Positions 34,164-42,164 of a stretch of 50,102 bases of DNA are shown here, in pieces. Position numbers and translations under genes: made by a program. Source of the DNA: DATESN01 sp035270785 (GTDB taxonomy: Bacteria; Bacillota; Clostridia; Lachnospirales; Lachnospiraceae); assembly GCA_035270785.1 (NCBI GenBank), contig DATESN010000114.1:1-50102 (forward strand), written 5' to 3'. The notes beneath the pieces were generated by a model that ran no database searches, was not told where the DNA came from, and worked only from the letters and a program-made list of their open reading frames with translations. Numbering within the stretch: position 1 is the stretch's first letter; every line of letters begins with the position of its first letter.

Positions 34164-34209
34164 CAAAAAATGCGTACAGATTAGATTCATAAAACCTACT
34201 GCACGCATT
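34164..34209 (-). terminator. Intrinsic terminator after divIC
   Basis: On the minus strand AATGCGTGCAG pairs with CTGTACGCATT, followed by a T-run. The stem overlaps the divIC stop and separates the yab/divIC genes from the spoIIE-like gene. Confidence 0.75.
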
Positions 34210-34516
34210 AATCTATTGATTTAAAAATTATTTCTCCATCCTTCACAAGCCCTAATTTGTCTTTTGCTATTTCTTCTATATATTTTTTTGTTTTTGTATA
34301 TTTTTCAAATTCTGCTATTTCTTCACTTCTCGTCTTTTCTAAGGCAATTTGATCTTGTAATACTTGCATTTCTTGCTGGTATGTAGATTGTTTTGCTTTT
34401 AATTCAACACTTTTATTGGTAACAACAAGCAATAACATGAGAACCACTGTCATTACAAGAAACATGCCAAGGCGGTTTTGTCTTTTTTTACGATAGGTAG
34501 GCTTACGTCTTGCCAT
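34208..34516 (-). CDS. divIC: DivIC/FtsB-type septum formation initiator
   Basis: The 102 residues have a basic cytoplasmic N-terminus (RRKPTYRKKRQNR), one transmembrane helix (about 15-33) and an extracellular coiled coil followed by the FtsB/DivIC tail (DKLGLVKDGEIIFK). It bridges FtsL in the divisome. The location between yabQ and spoIIE is the conserved place for divIC. AGAGGATC precedes the ATG. Confidence 0.9.
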   Translation of the reverse strand: MARRKPTYRKKRQNRLGMFLVMTVVLMLLLVVTNKSVELKAKQSTYQQEMQVLQDQIALEKTRSEEIAEFEKYTKTKKYIEEIAKDKLGLVKDGEIIFKSID

Positions 34517-34552
34517 ATTTTCACGATCCTCTCATGTGTGATAAACAAATTA

Positions 34553-35032
34553 TCATTCTTTCTTTCGGTGTTTACATAACGTTATTTTAACCAATTTTAT
34601 GCAAACCGTCAACCTCTTTTTTAAATATTTACATATTATTTTTATCTTACAAGACAATGTAGAAAGCACCCAAAACACTGGAGTTAGTAACAGTTTTAGA
34701 AGCCCACACACAAGATATATGGTCTTGTTAATCACTGTTGACATAAAACATACAATATATGGACTAACTGTATTTTTATAAATCAACATCCCCAAGGTAG
34801 CACCACCAATGGTAAACCATCGCAAGGTCCCATTATTCTCTTTAAATAACATCAAAAAAATAAAAATAGAACAAATGATCCAAAAAATAAAGTCTTCCAA
34901 TGAAATTAAAAATTTACCATGCTTTATGACTTTTCGAAATATTTGCAGTACATCATAACAACTTGTAATTATGATTCCCATCAAAATGGAATGTACCAAA
35001 AACATAGATTCAAATGCTATATTCTGGCTCAT
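34553..35032 (-). CDS. yabQ: Spore cortex biosynthesis protein YabQ
   Basis: I choose the ATG at 35032, seven bases after the yabP stop and with AGGTG upstream; a longer frame to 35083 would overlap yabP by 44 bases. The 159-residue protein is hydrophobic, with about four to five transmembrane helices and the N-terminal SILMGIIITSCYDVLQIFRK seen in YabQ proteins. YabQ is a sporulation membrane protein needed for cortex formation. It is followed by divIC, the standard order. Confidence 0.85.
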   Translation of the reverse strand: MSQNIAFESMFLVHSILMGIIITSCYDVLQIFRKVIKHGKFLISLEDFIFWIICSIFIFLMLFKENNGTLRWFTIGGATLGMLIYKNTVSPYIVCFMSTVINKTIYLVCGLLKLLLTPVFWVLSTLSCKIKIICKYLKKRLTVCIKLVKITLCKHRKKE

Positions 35033-35039
35033 GGCACAC

Positions 35040-35330
35040 CTACTTAAATAACTTAGAAAAAATTGATTCACCTTTTGCTCCATAAGTTGAATTTTCTGAG
35101 TAGGTTATACTATCAATTTTACCTTCCACATCCACTTCGCCTTTTTCAAGAGTAAGCCTGTTTACATGAAGGTCTTTACCACGAAGCATTAACATTCCTT
35201 GATCCGTTTCTAATAAAATTTCACTCACATCAAAGGAAAGCACGTCAGCTACACCACTTATGGTACATGTCCTTCTATTTGTGAGCATTAGTTTATGCTG
35301 TCTTTTATTTACATTACTAATATCTTCCAT
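35040..35330 (-). CDS. yabP: Sporulation protein YabP
   Basis: The 96-residue protein starts at ATG 35330 after GGGAGG; a TTG start at 35345 overlaps that ribosome binding site and was rejected. The sequence HKLMLTNRRTCTISGVADVLSFDVSEILLETDQGMLMLRGKDLHVNRLTLEKGEVDVEGKIDSI is characteristic of YabP. It is a spore-envelope assembly protein, made in the mother cell together with YabQ. The rqcP gene lies upstream, in the conserved order. Confidence 0.92.
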   Translation of the reverse strand: MEDISNVNKRQHKLMLTNRRTCTISGVADVLSFDVSEILLETDQGMLMLRGKDLHVNRLTLEKGEVDVEGKIDSITYSENSTYGAKGESIFSKLFK

Positions 35331-35397
35331 AAAAAAACCTCCCAATCTAATCCTTGTAGATTATATTAAAAGGTTTTCAAATTTATTACAAAAGTAA

Positions 35398-35637
35398 TTA
35401 TAAATATTTAAATAATTCTTTTGCATCGTCTTTTCTTACTACTTCTTGCACATCCAATACTTCTACTTTTACTTCTTTATTCCCAAACTGTATGGTAATA
35501 ATATCAGTAGCTTTTACATTACTTGATGCTTTTGCTGGTTTATCATTAATAAAAACCCTACCTGCATTACAGGCTTCATTTGCTATTGTTCGTCTCTTTA
35601 TTAAACGTGAGACCTTCAAATATTTGTCTAATCTCAT
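35398..35637 (-). CDS. rqcP: S4-domain RNA-binding protein RqcP (YabO)
   Basis: The 79 residues are almost entirely an S4 domain (MRLDKYLKVSRLIKRRTIANEACNAGRVFIN). RqcP binds stalled 50S ribosomes and helps RqcH make poly-Ala tails in ribosome quality control. Its start was set at MRLDKYL (35637), preceded by GGGTGTGAA, which belongs to the palindromic element at 35638-35674; an upstream in-frame ATG at 35664 lies within that element. mutS2, another stalled-ribosome factor, is elsewhere in the window. Confidence 0.9.
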   Translation of the reverse strand: MRLDKYLKVSRLIKRRTIANEACNAGRVFINDKPAKASSNVKATDIITIQFGNKEVKVEVLDVQEVVRKDDAKELFKYL

Positions 35638-35674
35638 TTCACACCCGTCTGCATGCTTTAGCATGCACTCTAAT
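35638..35674 (-). repeat. Dispersed palindromic element, copy B (5' leader of rqcP)
   Basis: On the minus strand ATTAGAGTGCATGCTAAAGC continues to ATGCAGACGGGTGTGAA, and is directly followed by the rqcP ATG. The hairpin GCATGC-TAAA-GCATGC (35651-35666) precedes the GGGTGTGAA ribosome binding site. It is nearly identical to copy C. Confidence 0.75.
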
Positions 35675-35679
35675 CAATG

Positions 35680-35724
35680 GTTGAATTTCTTTTTATTCAA
35701 CAGTTGAATTTCTTTTTATTCAAC
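35680..35724. repeat. Tandem 22-bp hairpin repeat between element copies B and C
   Basis: Two identical 22-base units (35680-35701 and 35703-35724), each an inverted repeat with arms GTTGAAT/ATTCAAC, are separated by one base. They lie between the two copies of the palindromic element upstream of rqcP. Confidence 0.8.
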
Positions 35725-35757
35725 TTCACACCCACATGCTTTAGCATGCACTCTAAT
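35725..35757 (-). repeat. Dispersed palindromic element, copy C
   Basis: On the minus strand ATTAGAGTGCATGCTAAAGC continues to ATGTGGGTGTGAA. It matches copy B over most of its length, with a 4-base shorter spacer before GGGTGTGAA. A short frame of about ten codons follows (GTG AAG TTG AAT ...), probably not a gene. Confidence 0.75.
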
Positions 35758-35797
35758 AAAAATAGACGGCTAACGTGTCACACACAGTAGTCGTCCA
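35758..35797 (-). terminator. Terminator after the HU gene
   Basis: On the minus strand GACGACTA pairs with TAGCCGTC (G-U allowed), followed by TATTTTTATT. It lies about 30 bases after the HU stop. Confidence 0.6.
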
Positions 35798-35827
35798 ATT
35801 TTCATTCAATAATTACGAAAACACTAA

Positions 35828-36106
35828 TTATTTATTATTTACTAAATCTTTTAATGCTTTTCCTGCTTTGAATTTTGGAGCTTTAGATGCTTCAATTTTC
35901 ATTACTTTTCCACTTTGAGGATTTCTTCCTTCTCTTGCAGCTCTTAGAGACACTTCAAAAGTTCCAAAACCAACTAATTGGATCTTTTCACCTTTTGTTA
36001 ATTCTGTAGCTACTACATCTGTAAAAGCCTTTAATGCTTTCTCTGTATCCTTTTTTGTTAAACCCGCTTGATCAGCCATTGCTGCAACTAATTCTGTTTT
36101 GTTCAT
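35828..36106 (-). CDS. hup: DNA-binding protein HU
   Basis: The 92 residues match HU: MNKTELVAAMADQAGLTKKDTEKAL, GFGTFEVSLRAAREGRNPQSGK and the beta-arm and C-terminal FKAGKALKDLVN. HU is the major nucleoid-compacting protein. GAGGAGG precedes the ATG, and a good promoter lies about 70 bases upstream. It is placed between mazG and rqcP, as in many Firmicutes. Confidence 0.97.
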   Translation of the reverse strand: MNKTELVAAMADQAGLTKKDTEKALKAFTDVVATELTKGEKIQLVGFGTFEVSLRAAREGRNPQSGKVMKIEASKAPKFKAGKALKDLVNNK

Positions 36107-36178
36107 TCTTTAAATTCCTCCTCTTACTTGAGTTTTTTTTTGGTTTTATTACGCCTTTAACTAAAACGTCTATACATA

Positions 36179-36207
36179 TATATAGTGGTTTTTGACCAAT
36201 TTGTCAA
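36179..36207 (-). promoter_or_regulatory. Promoter of the HU gene
   Basis: TTGACA (36207-36202), a 17-base spacer and TATATA (36184-36179) are in good position for the HU gene. The leader of about 65 bases holds no other clear signal. Confidence 0.75.
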
Positions 36208-36292
36208 GGTTATTTTGGCATTTTAATGGCATTTTTCATGGTTTTTCACTACTTCAGACATATAAAATGCGATTTATAGATAGTATAACAAT

Positions 36293-37060
36293 TTAGCCCT
36301 CATAAAAATCAATTAAGTCTTCCATTTTATCTATTAAGATTTGTTCCTGAGATAACTTAAATTGTCGTGAAATATCCGATATTGTAATAAGCATATTTCC
36401 TATTATATTCTCAAGTAATTTACCTTCTGGAAGTTTCTTTAATTTCGCTAACTCTTCCTCTAAAATTGAAACATTCTCTGCATAACCTTTGCGAGGTTCA
36501 TAAATAGTGTCAATCTTTTTTAAAATCTTGGGTGCTCTTGTTAATGCTGGAAACTCTTTTGGAATTTCTTTTAAAGGAGATTCAATCCAAATTTTATTTT
36601 CCTTTTCCTTTTTCTTAATATCATCCCACTTTGCCAATACTTGATCCGGTGTATTTATCTTTCTATTTTCCACATTCAAGGGGTGAACCTCCTCACGTGT
36701 CTGAGGAGGGCCACCCCCGAAAACGTGGGGGTGAACACCCCCAAAAACGTGGGGGTGTCGACGGATCATTTTCTGGCTAATTTCATTTATGACATCTTCT
36801 AGGGTGAAGATTCCTTCTTCTTTTCCTATTTGACTATGCATGATAACCTGTAATAAAACATCGCCTAATTCTTCTATCATATTTTCAGCATTACCTGTTT
36901 TATCATAAATTCTAATAGAGGCAACCAGTTCTGCTGCCTCCTCTAGCATACATGGTTTTAAGCTTTCATGAGTTTGAACTTTATCCCAAGGGCATCCGTT
37001 TTCACTTCGCAAAAGGGCAATTATTTCAATCAATTCTTCATACGTATATTTTTTTGACAT
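36293..37060 (-). CDS. mazG: Nucleoside triphosphate pyrophosphohydrolase MazG with an in-frame palindromic insertion
   Basis: The 255 residues show the MazG all-alpha NTP pyrophosphatase: CPWDKVQTHESLKPCMLEEAAELV, ENMIEELGDVLLQVIMHSQIG (metal-binding acidic residues) and MIRRHPHVFG, then WDDIKKKEK and a partial second MazG half. Directly after the family motif HPHVFG, the protein carries an extra VHPHVFGGGPPQTREEVHPL segment encoded by tandem palindromic DNA (36688-36759). It removes abnormal or excess NTPs. The insert follows a conserved motif, so it may be tolerated as a loop. AAAGGAG precedes the ATG. Confidence 0.9.
   Translation of the reverse strand: MSKKYTYEELIEIIALLRSENGCPWDKVQTHESLKPCMLEEAAELVASIRIYDKTGNAENMIEELGDVLLQVIMHSQIGKEEGIFTLEDVINEISQKMIRRHPHVFGGVHPHVFGGGPPQTREEVHPLNVENRKINTPDQVLAKWDDIKKKEKENKIWIESPLKEIPKEFPALTRAPKILKKIDTIYEPRKGYAENVSILEEELAKLKKLPEGKLLENIIGNMLITISDISRQFKLSQEQILIDKMEDLIDFYEG
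36688..36759. repeat. Palindromic tandem duplication inside mazG
   Basis: Two 24-bp units (36712-36735, 36736-36759; 21 of 24 bases identical) each carry CACCCCC...GGGGGTG, and a third hairpin CCTCCTCA-cgtgtc-TGAGGAGG lies at 36688-36709. All are in frame in mazG. One unit encodes the native HPHVFG motif; the second duplicates it. Confidence 0.85.
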
Positions 37061-37079
37061 GCTTGTCTCCTTTTAAACT

Positions 37080-38417
37080 TTAGTTATTGATTCCTAATAA
37101 CTCTGAAAAGGAATAGGAAATATCCTTTTCCTCATCATCTACGATAACGGTATAACTCCTTGTTTGAAAACCAGTTTTACGTAGTGTCACAACATAGTTT
37201 CCTTTTACTTTTTTAAAGTTAATAGGCACAATCCCGATATACGTTCCATCCACGTACACTTCCGCTCCTTCTGGTGAATCTACATATACAGAGTAAGAGG
37301 ACGAAGTGGCCGGAGATACTATATTTTCACTAGTCGTTGTATCGGTAGCATCTGTAGTGGTAGAATCTGTCATGTTACCAGATACTGTTGTTTCTTCTGT
37401 ATTTGCTGTATTTGCTGTTTTTTCCATTTCAATATCAATACTTGCTAGCTCTTTTCCTACTTTAACATATTGGGTAATCGTATCATAACCTTCTGCTTTT
37501 ACAATCATTTGGTGAATACCATATTCCAATATAATCTTATCTGAAATATCAGCTTTATCCCCATCTATATAGATGGTTGCACTACTAGGATTAACTGTAA
37601 ATATTACACTTCCTTCCTTGATTTCTTCGCCTTTTAAATCCCCTACATCAAGCTCTGTTTCTTCATTACGGACAATATTAATCTCTTTTGTCCCTCCACT
37701 TCCGCTATGAGTGATCAATACTTGATATGATCCTTCTGGAACAATCAGGAGCATATCTTCCGTCACTGGTACTATAATACTTCCAACTTCAATCCATCCA
37801 CCAATAAAATATTCCGCATTCTTTAATCTTAAATATCCATGTCCCTTTTCAACTACAATACTATAAATGACATGATCAATTCCAATCACTTTTAATGTAT
37901 CCCTAGAATTTAAATCACATACATCCACTAATTTTCCGTCTGATACGATTATCATATCATTGGACATTTGATACCTGTCATCTACAATAATAAGTGATTT
38001 TGCATTTTCCCCTAATTCAAACTTTGATACATCTGTGTAAGTCCATGACTTATTAGAAAGTGCAATACTTGCAATCTTTTTTTTTGATTTTAAAAAAGTG
38101 AGATCCACCATATCCCCTGCTTCAATTTGAGCCATGGACATCACTTCGCCATATTTATCGTTTATATTTGTGGCCCCATCAAAATGAAGGGTGTATTGCT
38201 TCCCCGTTTCAAGATTCTGTAGTGTAATCGTATTCTCTCCCACATCTTTTTTTACTACAATGGCTGTGTCAGCACTATCATAACTGCCAATCGTTGGGGC
38301 AACAAACCCTGTTTCTTCCTTACTACTCTCTTCCATCTTTTGCCCATTACTACTATTGGAGCAACCCACTAAAAAAAGACATAATATGGGCAATATTAAC
38401 AACCTTTTTCTTTTCAT
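37080..38417 (-). CDS. PEGA-domain lipoprotein
   Basis: The 445 residues begin with a lipoprotein signal (lipobox LVGC, Cys about residue 19). Beta-rich repeats follow, then two PEGA domains: GSVIFTVNPSSATIYIDGDKA...GIHQMIVKAEGYDTITQYVKV and SVYVDSPEGAEVYVDGTYIG...GNYVVTLRKTGFQT. A Thr/Ser/Ala-rich linker (about 330-375) separates them. PEGA proteins are surface-exposed in many bacteria but have no defined activity. It sits between mazG and the CotS-like gene on the same strand with a 20-base gap to mazG. Function unknown. Confidence 0.85.
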   Translation of the reverse strand: MKRKRLLILPILCLFLVGCSNSSNGQKMEESSKEETGFVAPTIGSYDSADTAIVVKKDVGENTITLQNLETGKQYTLHFDGATNINDKYGEVMSMAQIEAGDMVDLTFLKSKKKIASIALSNKSWTYTDVSKFELGENAKSLIIVDDRYQMSNDMIIVSDGKLVDVCDLNSRDTLKVIGIDHVIYSIVVEKGHGYLRLKNAEYFIGGWIEVGSIIVPVTEDMLLIVPEGSYQVLITHSGSGGTKEINIVRNEETELDVGDLKGEEIKEGSVIFTVNPSSATIYIDGDKADISDKIILEYGIHQMIVKAEGYDTITQYVKVGKELASIDIEMEKTANTANTEETTVSGNMTDSTTTDATDTTTSENIVSPATSSSYSVYVDSPEGAEVYVDGTYIGIVPINFKKVKGNYVVTLRKTGFQTRSYTVIVDDEEKDISYSFSELLGINN

Positions 38418-38465
38418 TGGTTACCTTCCTTCTTTTGTTATTGTAGCATATGGATTTAGTAGAAT

Positions 38466-39440
38466 CTATAAATAGTGCTCAAGGAATTTCATTTTTTCCT
38501 CTTCCTGTTTTAATAGTTTCTCTAATTTCTCCATATTTCTTCCTGGTATCCATGCTTTTCCTGTATTGTAATAAAAATTAACAATTTTCCAAAACTTTTC
38601 AGGATAAAGAAATCGATAATATAGTTGACTCTTTTCCTCTGTGGTTAAGGTTTTTTCTTTATCATAACTTTCTAAAATCATATTGCCAACCGTCTCTGAC
38701 CAATTTGTCTTTTCCATTACTTTACGCATAAAATAATAAAGATCACGAATTTGACTATCTATCAAACACTTTTCAAAGTTAATGACAGCCATGCCAGAAT
38801 TACAAATCATAATGTTATGATACTGGAATTCTCCATGACAGTATATTCCTTTTCCGCAAATATCTAAATAAGCATTTGATAAATCTTTTCTTTTCATATC
38901 ATCCACAACTTGAATCGCTTTTGTCAAAAATAAATCATAACTTTTTAATAGAAATAATTCAAAATCTGTTTTTTGACTTTTTATTCGAATGTACTTCTTA
39001 ATTTTAATTAATTCTCGATTATGCTTTTCGAATTCTTCCTGGGTGGGGTCAAAAGTGTTTTTATCTATAGAATTAGGTAAAATCATAAATTTATGCATCT
39101 TCGCCAGATGCCTGACTACCTTTTCACATTCTTCTATGTCCTTTACGTTACATTCTCGTCCATCATAATAATCTTTTACAATGTAGGTTACTTGATCTCT
39201 ATCACAAGAAAAAAGTTCGTCTTCCTTGTTTTTAATAAGACAATCCACTGAAAATTGTCCTGCTTCTCTCATATTTAGCAATAACTTATCGATGAATGGA
39301 AGTTTATCTTTAGGTCCTATATACTCTTTTATAATCTTTAGACCTTGATTTGTATCACAAAGAATAGCGCCTCGACCTTTCCAGGTGCGAAGCACTTTCA
39401 ATTCATAATTGTCCAAAACGCTTACCGCTTTATCATTCAC
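38466..39440 (-). CDS. CotS-family phosphotransferase-like spore coat protein
   Basis: The 324 residues have the APH/CotS kinase-like fold: an N-terminal GRGAILCDTNQGLKIIKEY, YIVKDYYDGRECNV, and GIYCHGEFQYHNIMI for the catalytic loop (usual HGDFHxxN; here HGEFQYHN), then VINFEKC where the metal-binding DFD is usual. CotS-like proteins are associated with the spore coat. The altered DFD motif suggests reduced or no kinase activity. The start is GTG after GGGAGG. It belongs to the minus-strand run with the PEGA and CCA genes. Confidence 0.82.
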   Translation of the reverse strand: MNDKAVSVLDNYELKVLRTWKGRGAILCDTNQGLKIIKEYIGPKDKLPFIDKLLLNMREAGQFSVDCLIKNKEDELFSCDRDQVTYIVKDYYDGRECNVKDIEECEKVVRHLAKMHKFMILPNSIDKNTFDPTQEEFEKHNRELIKIKKYIRIKSQKTDFELFLLKSYDLFLTKAIQVVDDMKRKDLSNAYLDICGKGIYCHGEFQYHNIMICNSGMAVINFEKCLIDSQIRDLYYFMRKVMEKTNWSETVGNMILESYDKEKTLTTEEKSQLYYRFLYPEKFWKIVNFYYNTGKAWIPGRNMEKLEKLLKQEEEKMKFLEHYL

Positions 39441-39529
39441 GTTACTACCTCCCAGATATGGTCTTACCTATCCTATCTTATGAGATAATAATGCAAAGTA
39501 TGTTGATTTCTTTTGATGATTACTTCAAA

Positions 39530-40855
39530 TTATAGTTCCAATAACTTCTGTAATAGTATGTCTTTTCTATTCTGAGTTGGGTCATCAATTACAATTTCTA
39601 GTAAAGATTTTAAAGCCTTTCCTATTTCCTTACCTGGCTCCATTCCCATTTCAATTAGATCATTACCAGAAACCGCTAACATCTTTAAAGAAATACACTC
39701 CTTATTGTTTATAACTTCCTGAAACAAGTGTTCAAGAGTAACTAATTCCTCCAGTTTTTCTTTTCTAAGAAATTCACTTTGAGCCAATGTATCTGCTTTC
39801 TTTACTAATAAAAAAAGGGGGAATAAATCTTCACCTATTTTAGATAATGCTTGTCTTACACCTTTTCTTGTGTTATTAACTTTCCAATCGTGAACGCGAA
39901 CTAACATAGTTACTTTGGAAATTGTATCATTGTCAAATTTTAATCTTTGTAAAATGGTCCGAGCCATTTCCTCACTCACTTCTTCGTGTCCATGAAAGTG
40001 TTCGATTCCATTTTCATCAACTTGTTTTGTCCTAGGTTTTCCAAAATCATGAAATAACATAGTGAATCGAAGTACTTTATCTGCTTTAATTTCTTCCATG
40101 GCATGAATGGTATGTTCTCCTACCGTATACTTGTGATGTGGATGGTTTTGAGTGGTCTTCATTGCCTCATCAAATTCCGGCATAATTATTTTCGTAATTC
40201 CGGTTTCGTATAAGTCTCTCATTTTGCCAGGATGAGGGGAAGTAACCAATTTCACTAATTCTACCTGGATTCTTTCTGCACTAATACGAGATAGCGATGG
40301 AGAGAGCTTCTTCACTGCCTCTTTTGTTTTTTCTTCCATATCGTAATCTAATTGAGCTGAAAATCGAATAGCTCTCATAATTCGAAGTGCGTCTTCCAAA
40401 AACCGTTCTTCAGGATTACCCACACAACGGATTTTTCTATCTCTAATATCCGCTATTCCCTGAAAACAATCTATGATTCCTTCTTTATCATTATATGCCA
40501 TTGCATTAATTGTAAAATCACGACGCTTTAAGTCTTCTACGAGATTTGACGTAAAAGTAACTTCCTTTGGATGACGACTATCTTCATATTCACCATCAAT
40601 TCGGTATGTTGTTACTTCATAACTTTCTTTTTCTATAAGTACGGTTATTGTTCCATGTTGTATTCCTGTATCTACCGTTCTTTTGAAAAATTGTTTCACT
40701 TCATACGGCTTTGCTGAAGTTGTAATATCCCAATCATCGGGAATTCGTCCTAAAATAGAATCACGAACACATCCTCCAACAGCATAAGCTTCAAAACCCT
40801 CTGTAACTAATACATCAATTATTCTTTTTACATTGTCTGGTAATATAATTTTCAT
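39530..40855 (-). CDS. cca: CCA tRNA nucleotidyltransferase with HD domain
   Basis: The 441 residues start with a class II nucleotidyltransferase head (AVGGCVRDSILGRIPDDWDITT, with the metal-binding DxD), followed by RRDFTINAMAYN and RFLEDALRIMRAIRF. An HD hydrolase domain carries LFHDFGKPR. It adds or repairs the CCA 3' end, which fits the tRNAs in this window, none of which encodes CCA. A related poly(A) polymerase function cannot be excluded. GTAGGTGG precedes the ATG. Confidence 0.9.
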   Translation of the reverse strand: MKIILPDNVKRIIDVLVTEGFEAYAVGGCVRDSILGRIPDDWDITTSAKPYEVKQFFKRTVDTGIQHGTITVLIEKESYEVTTYRIDGEYEDSRHPKEVTFTSNLVEDLKRRDFTINAMAYNDKEGIIDCFQGIADIRDRKIRCVGNPEERFLEDALRIMRAIRFSAQLDYDMEEKTKEAVKKLSPSLSRISAERIQVELVKLVTSPHPGKMRDLYETGITKIIMPEFDEAMKTTQNHPHHKYTVGEHTIHAMEEIKADKVLRFTMLFHDFGKPRTKQVDENGIEHFHGHEEVSEEMARTILQRLKFDNDTISKVTMLVRVHDWKVNNTRKGVRQALSKIGEDLFPLFLLVKKADTLAQSEFLRKEKLEELVTLEHLFQEVINNKECISLKMLAVSGNDLIEMGMEPGKEIGKALKSLLEIVIDDPTQNRKDILLQKLLEL

Positions 40856-40871
40856 TAGCCACCTACCGTAA

Positions 40872-42065
40872 TTATTTTACAAATCTCTCAGTTTCCCTTG
40901 CAATAGCAAGTTCTTCATTTGTTGGCACTACCATGATTGCTACTTTACTGTCCTTGTCTGAAAGAATAACTTCTTCCCCTCGAATCAAATTTTTGGAAGG
41001 GTCAATATTGCATCCAAGATATCCCAAGTATTGTCCAATAAGTTCACGTATTTGGCAGTTATTTTCTCCTACACCTGCTGTAAAAGCAATAATATCAACA
41101 CCATTCATGGCCGCTGCGTAAGATCCAATATATTTAGCTACCCTATAGGCAAATGTTTCTAATGTTTTAATGACTAATTCATTTCCTTTTGCAGCCTGTT
41201 CTGTTAAGTCTCTAAAATCACTTGAGCATTGAGAAAGTCCTAATACTCCAGACTTCTTATTCAATATCTCTATCATCTCGTTTAATGAGATTCCTTCCTT
41301 TTCGACTACATAACTAATAATAGCTGGATCAATATCCCCAGAGCGGGTACCCATAATAAGACCTTCTAACGGAGTAAAACCCATACTTGTATCTATGCTT
41401 TCCCCATATTTGACTGCGGTAACACTTGCTCCATTCCCTAAGTGGCAAACAATAATCTTTAACTCTTTTCTATCTTTTCCAATCATCTTTGCAGCTCGAT
41501 TGGACACAAAGTCATGACTAGTTCCATGAAATCCATAACGTCTTACTTTATATTTTTCATAATATTCATATGGAATACCATAAAGATATGCCTTTGCAGG
41601 CATTGTTTGATGGAAAGCTGTATCGAATACTCCAACCATAGGAACGGTAGGCATGATTTCCCTGCAAGATCTGATACCAATTAAATTAGCTGGATTATGT
41701 AGCGGCGCTAATTCGTTACATTCTTCAATTGCTTGGATTACCTCCTCATTTAAAATGATGGAGCTAGCAAATTTCTCACCACCATGTACAATTCTATGGC
41801 CAATGGCATCTATTTCATCTAAAGACTGAATGACTCCATTTTCACTTTCCATTAATTCTGCAATTACCATTTTTATAGCAAATGTATGATTTGGCATTTC
41901 TGCTTGTATTTTGACTTTTTCTCTATCTGCGCTTTGATGTGTTAACATACCTCCATCAATTCCTATTCGTTCACATAGCCCCTTTGCAAGAACTTCTTCT
42001 GTCTTGCTATTAATGAATTGATATTTTAAGGATGAACTTCCACAATTTATTACTAATATATTCAT
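40872..42065 (-). CDS. ackA: Acetate kinase
   Basis: The start at 42065 follows AAAGGGAAAAG; a longer frame to 42113 has no ribosome binding site. The 397 residues have the signatures MNILVINCGSSSLKYQ, VFDTAFHQTMPAKAYLYGIP and TPLEGLIMGTRSGDIDP. It makes ATP from acetyl phosphate at the end of fermentation. No pta gene is seen nearby. It lies between the CCA gene and proS. Confidence 0.97.
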   Translation of the reverse strand: MNILVINCGSSSLKYQFINSKTEEVLAKGLCERIGIDGGMLTHQSADREKVKIQAEMPNHTFAIKMVIAELMESENGVIQSLDEIDAIGHRIVHGGEKFASSIILNEEVIQAIEECNELAPLHNPANLIGIRSCREIMPTVPMVGVFDTAFHQTMPAKAYLYGIPYEYYEKYKVRRYGFHGTSHDFVSNRAAKMIGKDRKELKIIVCHLGNGASVTAVKYGESIDTSMGFTPLEGLIMGTRSGDIDPAIISYVVEKEGISLNEMIEILNKKSGVLGLSQCSSDFRDLTEQAAKGNELVIKTLETFAYRVAKYIGSYAAAMNGVDIIAFTAGVGENNCQIRELIGQYLGYLGCNIDPSKNLIRGEEVILSDKDSKVAIMVVPTNEELAIARETERFVK

Positions 42066-42164
42066 ATCTTTTCCCTTTCTATATGCAAGATCATGCTTTT
42101 CTATGGATTCCATGGTCTGTCATGTTTTCTTATTGTTTATCATATTTATTATGTTATTCATTAT

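Noticed and set aside
32881..34207. Frameshift or assembly break as cause of the short SpoIIE
   Set aside because: The region upstream is only 136 bases, holds a terminator and a good ribosome binding site, and has no remnant of membrane helices in any frame.
35638..35757. CRISPR-like look of the repeats near rqcP
   Set aside because: Only two 22-bp and two 33-37-bp units with no unique spacers; they are hairpin repeats, not a CRISPR array.
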